Part shown: piece after piece, positions 10,444 to 22,456 of the stretch
How the letters are laid out: every line of letters starts with the position of its first letter
How positions within the stretch are numbered: the first letter of the stretch is position 1
Translations under genes and position numbers: made by a program
Assembly (NCBI GenBank): GCA_022376465.1
Contig: JACDTU010000008.1
Span: forward strand, 1,302,001-1,366,000
DNA length: 64,000 nucleotides
Reading direction: 5' to 3'
From: Cubamyces lactineus
Lineage: Eukaryota > Basidiomycota > Agaricomycetes > Polyporales > Polyporaceae
The notes under the pieces: model-generated
What the model was told of the DNA's origin: nothing
Database searches by the model: none
What the model saw: only the letters and a program-made list of their open reading frames with translations

Positions 10444-12357
10444 TCAAGCATCCGTGGACCAAGCCCAGTTCCACTTCATCTCCTCGGGATCGTCTCTGCA
10501 CTGACGCGACACGTCCAAATCCGGCCTCCACACTCGCACTGTGCCGTCGTCCGCGCAGGTCGCAAGCACTCCGTCTGCCCAGTCTACCGCGCCAACCTCC
10601 CCAGTTTGACCTTTGAGCTCAACAGCCCGCATACCTGACACGCTGCGCGCTCGGCCTGCAGTGGTCACGTCGTAGAGAGACGCTTTCCCGTCCACGGCGT
10701 CCCCGCATGCAAGCCATCGTCCGCAAGGCGACGTAGCCATACGGACGTAGAACGAACTCGTCTTCATCCGAGAATCGTAGAACGCATGCGGATCGTTCAT
10801 CTCCACTCCATCTGCCCCCGCGGTGGCCGATGACATACATCCAGAAAGTATGTCAAGCGATGGAAGCGAGTAGGTGTGAACACGCGAGTCGATTCCTAGC
10901 GCAAAGACGAGGGATGCAGTAGGTCCCGTTCCGTGAGCAAGGGTAGTGATGCCCCGTCCACGGCGGGCTCCGCCGTAGGCTGTGGGGTCGGCCGAAGTGA
11001 ACAGTGGTTTTGGATGCTGTTTGGCGGTCTTCTTAGATCGAGTACGGGTGTTGGCCGATGGCAAGCGGAGGTCCCAGAGGTTCAGGATACTGCATGGCGA
11101 CGTCAATATGAGCAAGTCTCTCAGAGTAAGCCGTGGTCATGACTAACCCGTCAGACGAACAGCTGCTCACCACCCCGTGTGGGTGCGTATCCGTATATAA
11201 TAAATGCGTGATAGCGGGCAAAGGCGTGCCAGCGACCACCTTGCCCCTCGAAGTTCTCGACCGTGCGGGCTTACGCTCAAGATCGTGGGCCTTGGGGATC
11301 GAGAGGACGGAAACGATCTCGTCCCTGACGGACCGTTCCCCGACACGCAAATCCCACAAACATATTGCTCCGTCCCTGCCGCCAGTGCAGAGAATATCGC
11401 CGTCACGGGATGGGTCCCAAGCGACAGTCTTGACGGTACCTTCGTGCCCTCGGAGCGTGTGTAGAACGCGCTCCTGCGAGGGGACGGAGGAAGAGAGGGT
11501 CGTGATGCGTATGCTATGGTCTCCCGAGGCAGTAGCGATGAGCGTGTCCGATGGCGACCATTTCACGTCAAAAATGCCATTTGCATGTGGTTGCAAGGTA
11601 ACGCGTTGCGGTTCTGTGCACGTCATATCGAGGTGAGCAAATATTCTGATTCATAGTGCCAAGCGAAGACGTACCGAAGTCCCAATCATTGCGCTTGGAG
11701 GTGTCCATAACATCTACAGACCCTTGTTCTGTTGCTACTGCTAGAAGTGGCCGATTACCTCGTTTGGCAGCTATGTGCTCTATTTAGTTATGTACGCTAG
11801 GTGAATCGCGCAGTAACATTACCATTAGAGTAGGAGCACGCGTAGGGTATGTTGACGAAGGATCCCACATTGTCTGAGTAACATCTGAAGATGTCGGACT
11901 TATTGGACGAGACAAAGGATTGGAGTATGGGACGCGTCGGCACTAGAATTGGTGGAATTGGTATACATTATGAGGGGACATCATAATAGCTATACGCAGG
12001 AGACGCACAATATGCCGCATGTGATGTCCTTGAAGAATCTCCAAGGGCGACGCGTACTGTAGAGCCGTAGACAGAGAAACGAGATGCCCTTGCCGCGTAG
12101 CCCGTCCGTGTGCATGATCCTTGCTCATCGTCATCAGTATCATCGTCTGATAGCTGCGTTGCTCGACCCTGCTTCTTCTTTGGCCACTCGAGCTTTATGC
12201 GCTTCTTCTCATGCCCACTGAGCTCGGGTTGGCTGCCGCGTTTGCGCTCCGATGGGAGAGCAGGAAGTCCGACAGAAGAGTACAAGCGGGACTCTGGAGA
12301 AGAGACATTGGTACGATCCACAAGGCTGGGGTCTGGTACAACATTTCCGCAAGCCAT
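10444..12357 (-). CDS. CDT2: WD40 substrate receptor Cdt2 (DTL) of CRL4 ubiquitin ligase
   Basis: Cdt2 brings PCNA-bound Cdt1 and Spd1/p21-type proteins to Cul4-Ddb1 for destruction in S phase and after DNA damage. Minus-strand exons 12009-12357, 11823-11942, 11675-11770, 11148-11613 and 10444-11089 give 558 residues with all phases consistent. The N-terminal 115 residues are disordered with a basic-acidic stretch (HEKKRIKLEWPKKK then DDDTDDDE). WD repeats start at YACSYSNAAKRGNRPLLAV; then DTSKRNDWDFEPQRVTL, NGIFDVKWSPSDTLIATAS, GHEGTVKTVAWDP, LCTGGRDGAICLWDLR, SCSSDGILNLWDLR, SSFYVRMATSPCGRWLACG and GEVGAVDWADGVLATCADDGTVRVWRP. The insert between blades with basic KPARSRTSRGK and the SFYV blade match Cdt2 rather than generic WD proteins. 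Divergent with MYND gene A. Confidence 0.88.
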
Positions 12358-12673
12358 AGAAGATTGACAAAGACAAAGTAGAGTGATTGACGCGCCTGTC
12401 GGAGGAGGAATTGCACCAACCCTCAGGCTGCGGTGGCGGACCACGACGCGTCTAGGGGCCACGTGATCGTGCTAATATCTGTAGCTTGCCGGTGGCTGAA
12501 TGGCACGCGGCGTCGCGACGAGCCTGGCACCCCAGAAGAACCTTAAGACCATACCACCTCATTGCCTGCCTGCCGTTACCACAGCCCCTTCTATCGGCAC
12601 AGTCCGCCTTCTGCTATCGCAGAGGATCAGGATTCCCCCGTAGACACACCACCCGCGCTCAACGACACTATCC
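12358..12673. promoter_or_regulatory. Bidirectional promoter, CDT2 and MYND gene A
   Basis: 316 bp between divergent starts, with the CACGTGATCG site (separate entry). Nothing else recognised. Confidence 0.5.
12460..12469 (+). promoter_or_regulatory. CACGTGATCG site before MYND gene A
   Basis: E-box extended by GAT, which read in reverse fits the Cbf1-type core RTCACGTG. It lies 214 bp before the gene A ATG. The same ten bases recur before gene B and LYS12, and with one change before gene C. Confidence 0.5.
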
Positions 12674-15032
12674 ATGCCGCCCAAAAAACCCGTCTTGTCT
12701 GTGCCGGACTATCCCCGACATCTCCAGGCAATTAACCAGAAATGGGTGGACTTGATCAAGAGCGACCCCCGTCGCGTATGCCGCGTTTTGACTCTGACAT
12801 CGCCCAGAGGCGAGACCGTTGAGGGTGATACATTCGACGACATCCCTCTCATCTTCGACAACCTCTTGCCTGTTGCGAAGGCGTCCACCGAGAAAACATG
12901 GAAAGGCTTGGTCGAGGCCGGAATCGTGACCTCACTGTGAGCCCGTTTATACTGTACAAGTTACTGGTCTGGTTCAAATATTCATCACATATTTACATAG
13001 GTGCAAGTGGGCGATCAACGCCGAACAACTCATCACGAAGGCGTACATGCTCATGAACGACCACGGTGTAGCTGAGCTTTCCCAAGAGGCCATGGACTAC
13101 GCGAGAGACAACGTGGGCCATTGTAACTCTTCCATGCATCAATCTGTGCTAAGACATGTCGCTGAGGATAGGCTCCTGGCCCCTACACGCCGGCATTAGA
13201 GGTTCTGTGCAATGCTGCCGTTTCCTGCGCTGTACCTCCCACGTCCACAGAGCAGAAAATGATCGAAGAGTTGAAGAAGAACTGGCCCACAATGATGCAG
13301 CGCGTGCGGGCCATGATTTACTTCCGCAAGCTCTGGCTCACCTATCCAGTAGATCTGGTCAGACCCCTCCCTGACACTTGAGCCAGGCAGCGACCCTAGG
13401 CGGATGCGAGAGCGTGTCATCGTCGCGCAGATAACTCACCGCATCTCTTTCGTCGATCCGACGTTCCTCGAGTACGCACAGCGATCGTATGTTTACTGTG
13501 CTTGCATCTGAATCTTTCTCTGCAGCGTGATAATGAAGCCCTCAGATCTGACCCTAGCCGTCGCGTTCCGTTACTGGTTATACTCCACCGACACGTACGA
13601 CGCGATGGCCAATGGGTCCCTCATCTCTTCACTACTCGGTACGGGTATGCCTAAACATTGGGAGGAGTATTTCAAGGAGCATCCACCGCCGGAGCTCCGC
13701 GCCTTACTTCCACGGATCCTGCTGGGTTCGTCGCGAGGCACCGAGAGGAAGAAGCGCACCCCCAACCAAGCAGCGGAGTTCATCGTATCGGTCTTCGCGA
13801 ACCACTTCCGCCGACTCTCGGGTCGCTATCTGATGGAAGAGTTAATCTTGTTCATCGGATTATTCGCGGCTGCGGATACATACGCACCTCTCTATCGTGC
13901 TGTCTTCCGTTCGGAGGCGTTGTGGTCAGCCCTTGCCGACGTCGTGAAGCGGAATGGAAACCCAGACCTCACGGCGACCGAAGGGCCCCCTCCGCAGAGC
14001 ATCGCGCTGCAGGTATTGTCCCTGTACACCGACATTGCACGGGTTGCCGAACAGCAGGGCTGTATCGATACGTTGGTCAATAGCTGGTTAGCCGGCGGTC
14101 TGTTCGACGCACTCGATGCCGCCATCGCCACCATTATCCATAGTCTCAGTGGCCCAGGTAAGCATCCTATCGTACATCGGGATGACGTCCTCATCCTTAT
14201 TCGGTGCGCTTCGTACAGTGCACATGTCGTTGCTCCTCGCGACCTTGGACGACAACTTGGCAAAGCTGAGTCCCAAGACCCGCAAGAAGCTCAAGTCAGA
14301 ACTTCCGCGCCCTGTTACCTTGTTCGGGCTGATCCTCCTCGCCACCAAGGGGAACCCGGACTTGGATTTGTTCATCATGACATTCTCTGGCGCGGAGAAG
14401 ATCATTGAGCAAGCTCCGATGGACAAGGGCGATCCTCGTCATCCTGTTTGGGCGCTCGCTCCGTGGCAGGTTCTCCACCGGATCACGCATACGATGCGGC
14501 CATGGCGGTACAGCTGCACCCGACGCGGCTGTGAAAATCCGGCGTATACTGGAGGATGTACCCATTGCGGCGTTTCCCTGTTTTGTGGTGCGGAGTGTAT
14601 ACGGAAGTGGGTGACCGTCCCATGCCCATTTTCTCGTGGCATCTTCTCGGTACTCAAATCCATGATGCATGCAGGGATGACGAACATCAGCTCATTTGCC
14701 CGTGGACGCGTTTCCTCACTCTCATGGGTGGACACTTGAGGCACAAGAAAGAGGAGCTCGATGCAATCATCGGGGACGGTGTCGCGCCCCAGCCTGAGGG
14801 TCTGGTAGTTTCGACACCGGAGGAGTTGCTCCAACGCATGCGCGAGTCGGGAAACACGCCCAAGGAGGTCATCGACGTGCTGGCGGACATGCACAAGGAG
14901 AAGAAAGACGGCGAGGGTTCTGTAGAGGACGAGCCGGAGCCGGAGGTACCTAGCATCATCAAGAATTTGCGGGAGGCTATTGAGCAGCTGCGCTCGTCGG
15001 ACCAACCGAGCACTGCGGTGACCGTGGCTTGA
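12674..15032 (+). CDS. MYND-type zinc-finger protein, tandem copy A
   Basis: Exons 12674-12936, 13001-13112, 13172-13303, 13353-13486, 13526-14157, 14219-14606 and 14675-15032 give 672 residues; the introns sit at the same places as in copies B and C. Shared landmarks: SDPRRVCRVL near the N-terminus, IIEDL-type helices, QKMIEELKKNW, IWSDPS, MKPSDLTLAVAFRYW, EHPPPELRALLPRILLG, NQAAEFIVSVFANHF and AGGLFDALDAAI. Cysteine-rich finger at about 523-565: CTRRGC, then C-x2-C, LFCGAEC, and DDEHQLIC, a MYND layout apart from the wider first C-x4-C. MYND fingers usually bind proline-rich partners; no SET or other enzyme domain is seen, so the job is unknown. Only this copy has a long acidic C-terminal extension of about 110 residues. 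Most diverged of the three. Function uncertain, gene model good. Confidence 0.82.
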
Positions 15033-15391
15033 GAGATTCCGACTCGGTCCAGTGCTGTAATGTATCTCTCTTCTTCACCCTCCCAACGTAATCGCTTTTT
15101 TTCAAGCTGTTCCATCTCGAGTATCCGCACGAAATGCATCCAAGAGGCTGGCACCACCAACAAATACGAACAGCGTCGTCCACTGCCATAGTACACTGAC
15201 CACGATCTTGGATAGAGATGTGCTCCCGACTTTCACCATGCTCATGCACGTAAGCCCTCTGGGAACCGTCTTGGCACAAAGGGCACTGGGCACTGGACAT
15301 CTCCAAGCGCACCGAGCTGCCTATCGGCGTGCTTTCTGTTCTTTCTCAAAAGCCCGCGGCGACTCAGCGTGTGCATTCCGTGATGGAAACT

Positions 15392-15401
15392 CACGTGATC
15401 G
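15392..15401 (+). promoter_or_regulatory. CACGTGATCG site before MYND gene B
   Basis: Same ten bases as before gene A and LYS12; 276 bp before the gene B ATG. Confidence 0.5.
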
Positions 15402-15550
15402 CGAAGACAATGTCGCTCTGATCGCTGTGCAGGTCCATGGCCGCCATTTGCGGCGGCGACCATGTTATGTAACTTGATCATGCTGCTGGGTCAAGATGTT
15501 GCCCGTAGGTGGATCTAGGTCGGAACCTCGCCTGCATCAGCACTAACGCC

Positions 15551-15571
15551 ATGCGGCCCAAAGGTATGTAA
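15551..15571 (+). other. Possible upstream ORF in the gene B leader
   Basis: Six-codon ORF (MRPKGM, stop) whose ATG is preceded by ATCAGC[A]CTAACGCC, the same sequence that precedes an upstream ATG before gene C. It ends 96 bp before the main start. Whether it lies in the mRNA is unknown. Confidence 0.3.
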
Positions 15572-15667
15572 AGCTCCGTGTGCCACTGATCCTCTTTGTC
15601 TCCTCGCACCCGAGCTACGCTCGTCCACAGCCCACTTTGCCTCACCATCACTCGCAGATAGGCCATC

Positions 15668-17828
15668 ATGAGACGCGTCGACCGAAGGATACAGGAGATT
15701 ATGGACCAGCACGATCAAGGTGCTTCGCGGTGGGAAGGCATCCTCAAGACCGATCCGCGGCGCGCAGTCCGCGTCCTGGCATCTACGGGACATGCTACGG
15801 AAACCATCGATGGAGACACGGCGTGGGATGCACCGTACATCATCGAGAACCTCAAGACACTGTCTCACACGCCGAAGAGCCCCGTCTGGAAGAAGCTGGT
15901 GGAGGCCAGGCTCTTTGCTGCATTGTAAGCTTTTAGACGGCAACTCATATCGCGCGGCTGAACACACTGAGGGCTGGTACTTACTCACGCCCATGCAGGT
16001 GTAGATGTGCAATCCACTTCCGCGTGTCGTTCATGACTGGCAGTGCGGTGCCAGAGCTCACTGAGGAACAGAAGAAGGCGCACATGAAAGCAGTATGTAT
16101 CTGCCATGCAACCTACCAATTCCGACATGTCATCTTCCATACTGATTGACTCGAATTATCCAGTTTCCTTCTCCATGGTACGAACCATTGGCCATCATCT
16201 GCACCGCCGCCCTCAAGGGCCCCGTGCGGCCTACGAAGACAGAAAGGACGATGATCGAAGAGATCAAGGAGAACTGGTCAGCGGTCGTACAGCGGGTATG
16301 TGTTAGTGCCTCTCTTTATCAAGTTTCACGAGCTACAGCGGCTCCTCCAGATCTGGTCCGACCCGGGCAAGAGCCTCGACAACGACGCGAGCGTCGCGTT
16401 TGAACGCGCTATTGTTGCTCAGATAGTGCTCCAACTAAGCACGCTAAATCCTTCCTTCCTCCAGTACGCGTCGAACATACCATAAGCACAACCCATCACT
16501 CTGCTGACCGCAGGATTTTCCAGAGTTATATTCAAGCCAGAAGACTTGACGTTCGCTGTCTGCTTCCGCTTTTGGCTTCACGCGGTAGTTCAGGAGGATT
16601 TAGTCCTGAACAATACCTTATTCATGACGCTGCTCAACCCAGAACTTGCATCTCCCTGGAAGCGCTACCTCGCCACCCACCCGCCTCCAGCAAGCCAGGT
16701 GATCCTGTCTCGCATGTTGGTTGGCGCAAGCGAAGAAATCGGAGCGCAGGAGACACGTACACCTGCACAGGCCGCCGAAACTGTTGTCACCGCGTTCGCC
16801 AACCACTTCGCCATTGACAGACTGTCTCCGGCAGTCGTGGGCCAGGAAGTTGAGCTGTTCAAGGCGATCTGGGCGCTCGCGGAAACGGAGTTCCCCGAGT
16901 TTCCTCGAGCTGTCTGCGAGGCCCACCGCTTCTGGGCTGCGATCCCTCCAGTTGTGCGCCGGTGCCTTCGCGCGCGGCAGCATGCAGATAGAGCCGTCGG
17001 CGTGAATGCGCTGAAGCTTTACGCGCAGACGATGTACTATACGAACGAAGCTGAAGCCGAGCTCGCCGACGCGATGATCTATGGCTGGGTTTCTGGCGGA
17101 CTTTTTGACGTACTGGACGAGACGATGGACGCCATTCTCGAGCAGGCCGAAGGGCCTAGTACGTTCAATTCCAACTCGATTTTGTGCTGCGCTCACACCT
17201 CATGGCAGTGGCCGTCGCGCTCATCATGACCACTATCACTGGTGTATATTCGAAGCTGAGCGCGAATACGCGCGCCGCGCTCCGGGCTCAGCTGCCTCGC
17301 ACGGGTACGGTGTGGAGAATCGTGAAGTTTGGACTGCTGCGCGGGGATAACTCAAATGAGGGGCAGTACCTGCGCGACTGCGCGAGCTTCTCCTCAGGCC
17401 GTGCCATACAGAACCCGTACAATCCGTTGTGGAGGCAGGGCGCGTGGGAGACGCTCGCCTCGCTCGGGTGGAAGGTTCGTGGCTCGAAGTTCTGCTCGCG
17501 TCGTGGCTGCGCGAGGGTGGCGACGGGCCCGATGTGCGCGACAGGTTGCTGCAGGCGTACGCGGTATTGCTCCGAATGGTGTCTGCGGCGGTGAGTCTTG
17601 AGTTGGGCTATATATGCTGGGTGCGGACGCTGACTATTGACTCACAGAGATAAGGAGCATATAGAGATGTGCAGCAGGAACTGGTTCATGATCATTGAGC
17701 AAAGTACGCGCGGTGAGGACGTAGACGCTATGGACGTCGCAGCTCTCGACACATCGATGACGTGGTTCAGCTGGATGTTGTTGGCAGTGTTGAGTTTCGT
17801 TGTACGACTCATGGGCTTTGTAATATGA
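15668..17828 (+). CDS. MYND-type zinc-finger protein, tandem copy B, with hydrophobic C-tail
   Basis: Exons 15668-15924, 15999-16092, 16164-16295, 16351-16469, 16524-17158, 17209-17590 and 17648-17828 give 599 residues. The donor of intron 4 is uncertain: GT at 16464 or 16470 both keep frame. Closest to copy C: the first three exons and the fifth are equal in length (257, 94, 132, 635 nt). Landmarks: DPRRAVRVLASTG, ETIDGDTAWDA, FPSPWYEPLAIICTAAL, FKPEDLTFAVCF, HPPPASQVILSRMLVGAS and SGGLFDVLDETMDAI. The finger near residues 490-545 reads CSRRGC, then C-x4-C, RYCSEWC and DKEHIEMC. After it, only this copy has a hydrophobic end (WFSWMLLAVLSFVVRLMGFVI) that looks like a tail anchor. No enzyme domain is recognised; function unknown. 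Confidence 0.8.
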
Positions 17829-18297
17829 TCACCGCATGTAAGGTATCGGGAGTGTATGTATGAGTATCTTCCCCCCTGCATAACAATGCGGCCAGAGACA
17901 TGACGACTCCCGCCGCCTTGGCGAATGTTAGTATGTGGATAGACCTTGCTATCCCGACTAATTCTCTGTCACCTTGCTGGAGCCTCTCAAACCTACACCG
18001 CTGCTCCATCCTACCTCTTCTGGCCTCGCAGCTGCTACCAACAGGGTTCCACGTGATTGCACACATCAAATACAGCACCCTGGCACCCACTTGCGGCCAG
18101 ATAAGAACCCCACAAATTCGACCCATGTCACGTAACCTAGAGTGCGGGATGGATTCGGGCGAGATCCACGCGTCGATCAGCGCTAACGCCATGTCTAGTG
18201 GATCGTATATGAACGCGTTCCTGTCGAGTGTCCCGCCGCGCCTCCCTACAACCCACACCCACACCCGCGCCCCGCCTTTGGTCGCGCACAGAACGCG
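17829..18297. other. Intergenic, MYND copies B to C
   Basis: 469 bp with the CACGTGATTG site at 18050 and an upstream ATG at 18191. No other gene seen. Confidence 0.55.
18050..18059 (+). promoter_or_regulatory. CACGTGATTG site before MYND gene C
   Basis: One base different from the sites before genes A, B and LYS12; 248 bp before the gene C ATG. Confidence 0.45.
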
Positions 18298-18334
18298 ATG
18301 GAATACTCATACGAGAACCTGCAAGACTTCATGA
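18191..18334 (+). other. Possible upstream ORF overlapping the gene C start
   Basis: ATG at 18191, preceded by ATCAGC[G]CTAACGCC as before gene B, opens a 47-codon frame that runs past the main ATG (18298) in a different frame. If transcribed, it would be expected to lower main-frame initiation. Confidence 0.3.
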
Positions 18335-20386
18335 ACCAACAGAAGGAGCGCACCGCGCGCTGGGAAGGCATCATCAAGTCTGATCCGCGCCGTGCCATTC
18401 GCGTCTTGACTTCGACGGGCTTTGCTACGGAGACTATCGACGGGGATACGGCGTGGGACGCGTCCCATATCATCGAGAACCTCAAGAAGCTATCTGACAC
18501 ACCAAAGAGTGCTACCTGGAAGAGCCTCGTCGATGCTGGGCTATTTGTCGCATTGTGAGTCAAAGTTCGAGTGGCACACGCATTCGGCGCGGCAGCGCTA
18601 CTACAATATATGTGTGCTCACGCAATTGCAGATGTAAATGCGCGACTACATTTCGCGTAGCATACATGGACGGCAGTGCCGCGCAGAACATCACTGAGGA
18701 GCAGAAGAAAGCGCATAGCAAAGAGGTGCGCTCTCATAGTATATTGACGTCTTTCTTGTGCTGATCATGCATCGAAATTGGCACGCAGCTGCCTTCTCCA
18801 TGGTACGAGCCGTTGGCTATAATCTGTACCGCCGCCCTCAATTGCACAATACCTCCTACCAAAATGGAAGAGAAGATGATCGAGGATATCAAACAGAACT
18901 GGTCGACGGTTGTGCAGAGGGTGTGTATATGCATCTCAGCTGATGCACAAGCTACAGCAGCACCCTCTAGATCTGGTCAGAACCCTGTAATAGCCTCGAC
19001 AAAGACTCAGATGCCTCGTTTGAGCGTGCCATTGTTGCTCAGATTGTACTGCGTCTGAGTACCGTTGATCCTTCATTCCTGGAGTATGCATTGCGCAATC
19101 ATCGGCTCGACGCGTTATGTTGCTGACCACACAAATGCATAGGGTGATATTCAAACCCGAGGACTTGACCTTCGCTGTCTGCTTTCGGAACTGGGTGCAC
19201 GCTACCGCCCAGGAGGATATAGTTTTGAACAACAGCATGTTCCTATCGCTACTCAGGCCCAAGCTGACCTCTCCCTGGAAGCGCTACCTCGCCACCCATC
19301 CGCCGCCAGCCAGCAAGACGATCCTGTCTCGCATGATGCTTGGCGCAAGCAAGGACTCCGCAGCGCAGAAGAAGCGTACACCTGCACAGGCCGCTGACAT
19401 TGTTGTCACCGCTTTCGCAAACCACTTCTCCAACACCAGGCTGCCTCTGACGGCCGTCCGTCAGGAAGTGGAGCTGTTCGACACGTTCTGGGAAATTGCG
19501 GAGAAAGAGCTTCCTCAGTTTCCCCGCGCGGTATGCAAGGCCGACCGGTTCTGGGCTGCGCTTCCGCCGATTGTGCGTCGGTCCATCCGGGCGCAGAAGA
19601 GCGAAGATCGAGCTATTATAATTCGTGTGCTGAAGCTGTACACGGCACCTATGTACTACACGAACCGAGCTCATGCAGAATTTGTTGACGCACTGATCTA
19701 CGGCTGGGTTGCTGGCGGACTCTTCGACGCGCTCGACGAGGCGATGGACTGGATCATTGAGGATGTCGAGGGGCAAAGTACGTTATTCCCTCTTGATATG
19801 GTGCTGCGCTCACATATCAGGGCAGTGGCCGTCACCCTCATCATGACCACCATCGACGGCACATTCCCCAAACTCAGCACGAAGACACGCGCGGCCCTCC
19901 GGGCCCAGCTTCCCCGCACGGGCGCAGTGTGGAAGATCTTCAAGGCCGGGCTAGCGCACGGCGACAATTCCTCGGAGGGGCAGTACATGCGCAATCACGC
20001 GAACTTTCTGTCAGGCGACGCTCTGAACCCACAAAACCCGCTGTGGCGGCAGAGCGCGTCGGAGATGCTCGCCCTTCTTGGATCGAAGGCCCGGGGCACG
20101 AGCTACTGCTCGCGACGCGGCTGCGAGAAGCCGGCGGAGGGCCCACGATGCGCGACAGGTGCTTGCAAGCAAACGCGGTACTGCTCCCAGGCGTGTATGA
20201 AACGGTGAGGGCGCATCTGCGGTGGAATATGTTACGTTAGTGTACTGACTGTTGGATAGGGACACGGAACATCTGCAGATGTGTGAAAGGGGCTGGTTCT
20301 CTATCGTGGAACAAAACATGATGATCACCCCATCTCTCGAGGCAAAGATGACTCAGGTTGCCGCGGGTGGTGCCCAGTCTTCATGA
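18298..20386 (+). CDS. MYND-type zinc-finger protein, tandem copy C
   Basis: Exons 18298-18554, 18632-18725, 18789-18920, 18971-19113, 19143-19777, 19826-20204 and 20260-20386 give 588 residues. Intron 6 (19778-19825) is 48 nt and free of stops, so it could be retained; it is called an intron because A and B must splice there. The intron 4 donor (GTTATG at 19114) is poor and the least certain junction. Landmarks: SDPRRAIRVLTSTG, ETIDGDTAWDA, LPSPWYEPLAIICTAAL, IWSEP, FKPEDLTFAVCFRNW, HPPPASKTILSRMMLGAS and AGGLFDALDEAMDWI. The finger reads CSRRGC, C-x4-C, RYCSQAC and DTEHLQMC. The tail after it is short and polar, without the hydrophobic end of copy B. No enzyme domain recognised. Confidence 0.8.
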
Positions 20387-20713
20387 ACATTCAGTCGCTC
20401 CCGAAAGACGAGTACGAAGGACACAATGCATGTATCCGCGGTCCTTCACGTGTACCTTTAGATCCCAGTGCGGCTGCTGGATCATGTATCAAAAGGATGT
20501 AGTATAACCATGCTTCATGAAGGACGACGAAACTTCCCATACAAAGCTTCGTAGGCGTATGGCAGCTCGAACGGTTTTTGCCCGGTCTAAAATCCTAGTC
20601 TATGAGGGGTTTCTTTTCTAGCCTGAGATAAACTCCTGGCAGCACCGAAGCAATAATCCCGCCTTCTGAGGCATACGACGCGTCGAGCTTTCGCGTATGG
20701 TACGTCCACGATA

Positions 20714-20723
20714 CACGTGATCG
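20714..20723 (+). promoter_or_regulatory. CACGTGATCG site before LYS12
   Basis: Identical to the sites before MYND genes A and B, 191 bp before the LYS12 ATG. Cbf1 acts at such sites in yeast amino-acid genes; here this is sequence inference. Confidence 0.5.
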
Positions 20724-20725
20724 CG

Positions 20726-20732
20726 TGAGTCA
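20726..20732 (+). promoter_or_regulatory. Gcn4/CPC1-type site TGAGTCA
   Basis: Perfect match to the TGASTCA consensus of Gcn4/CpcA, 179 bp upstream of LYS12 and two bases after the CACGTGATCG site. General amino-acid control of lysine genes makes it credible. Confidence 0.6.
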
Positions 20733-20904
20733 CGCGTCGAGGAAAGCTATTTCCGCGAATTTCGTCCGCGGCGAAGCGTGGTGGAGTGTTCTGCCCTCAG
20801 TGCTCAGCTCACGCAGCCCACTCGTGGTTTCCTTCTTGCTCTCTCTGGTCGTCTCTCTGCGTCTGGTACGACTGTTCGTTCCGTTCAGAAACATATAATC
20901 CAAA

Positions 20905-22456
<1,552 letters not shown>

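Larger units (their letters stand above)
15033..15667. other. Intergenic, MYND copies A to B
   Basis: 635 bp. It contains the CACGTGATCG site at 15392 and a short upstream ORF at 15551. Minus-strand open frames here have no homology that I recognise. Confidence 0.55.
20387..20904. promoter_or_regulatory. Intergenic and LYS12 promoter
   Basis: 518 bp. Two adjacent sites lie at 20714-20732 (separate entries). A further CACGTG at 20447 is close to the gene C end. No gene inside. Confidence 0.5.
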
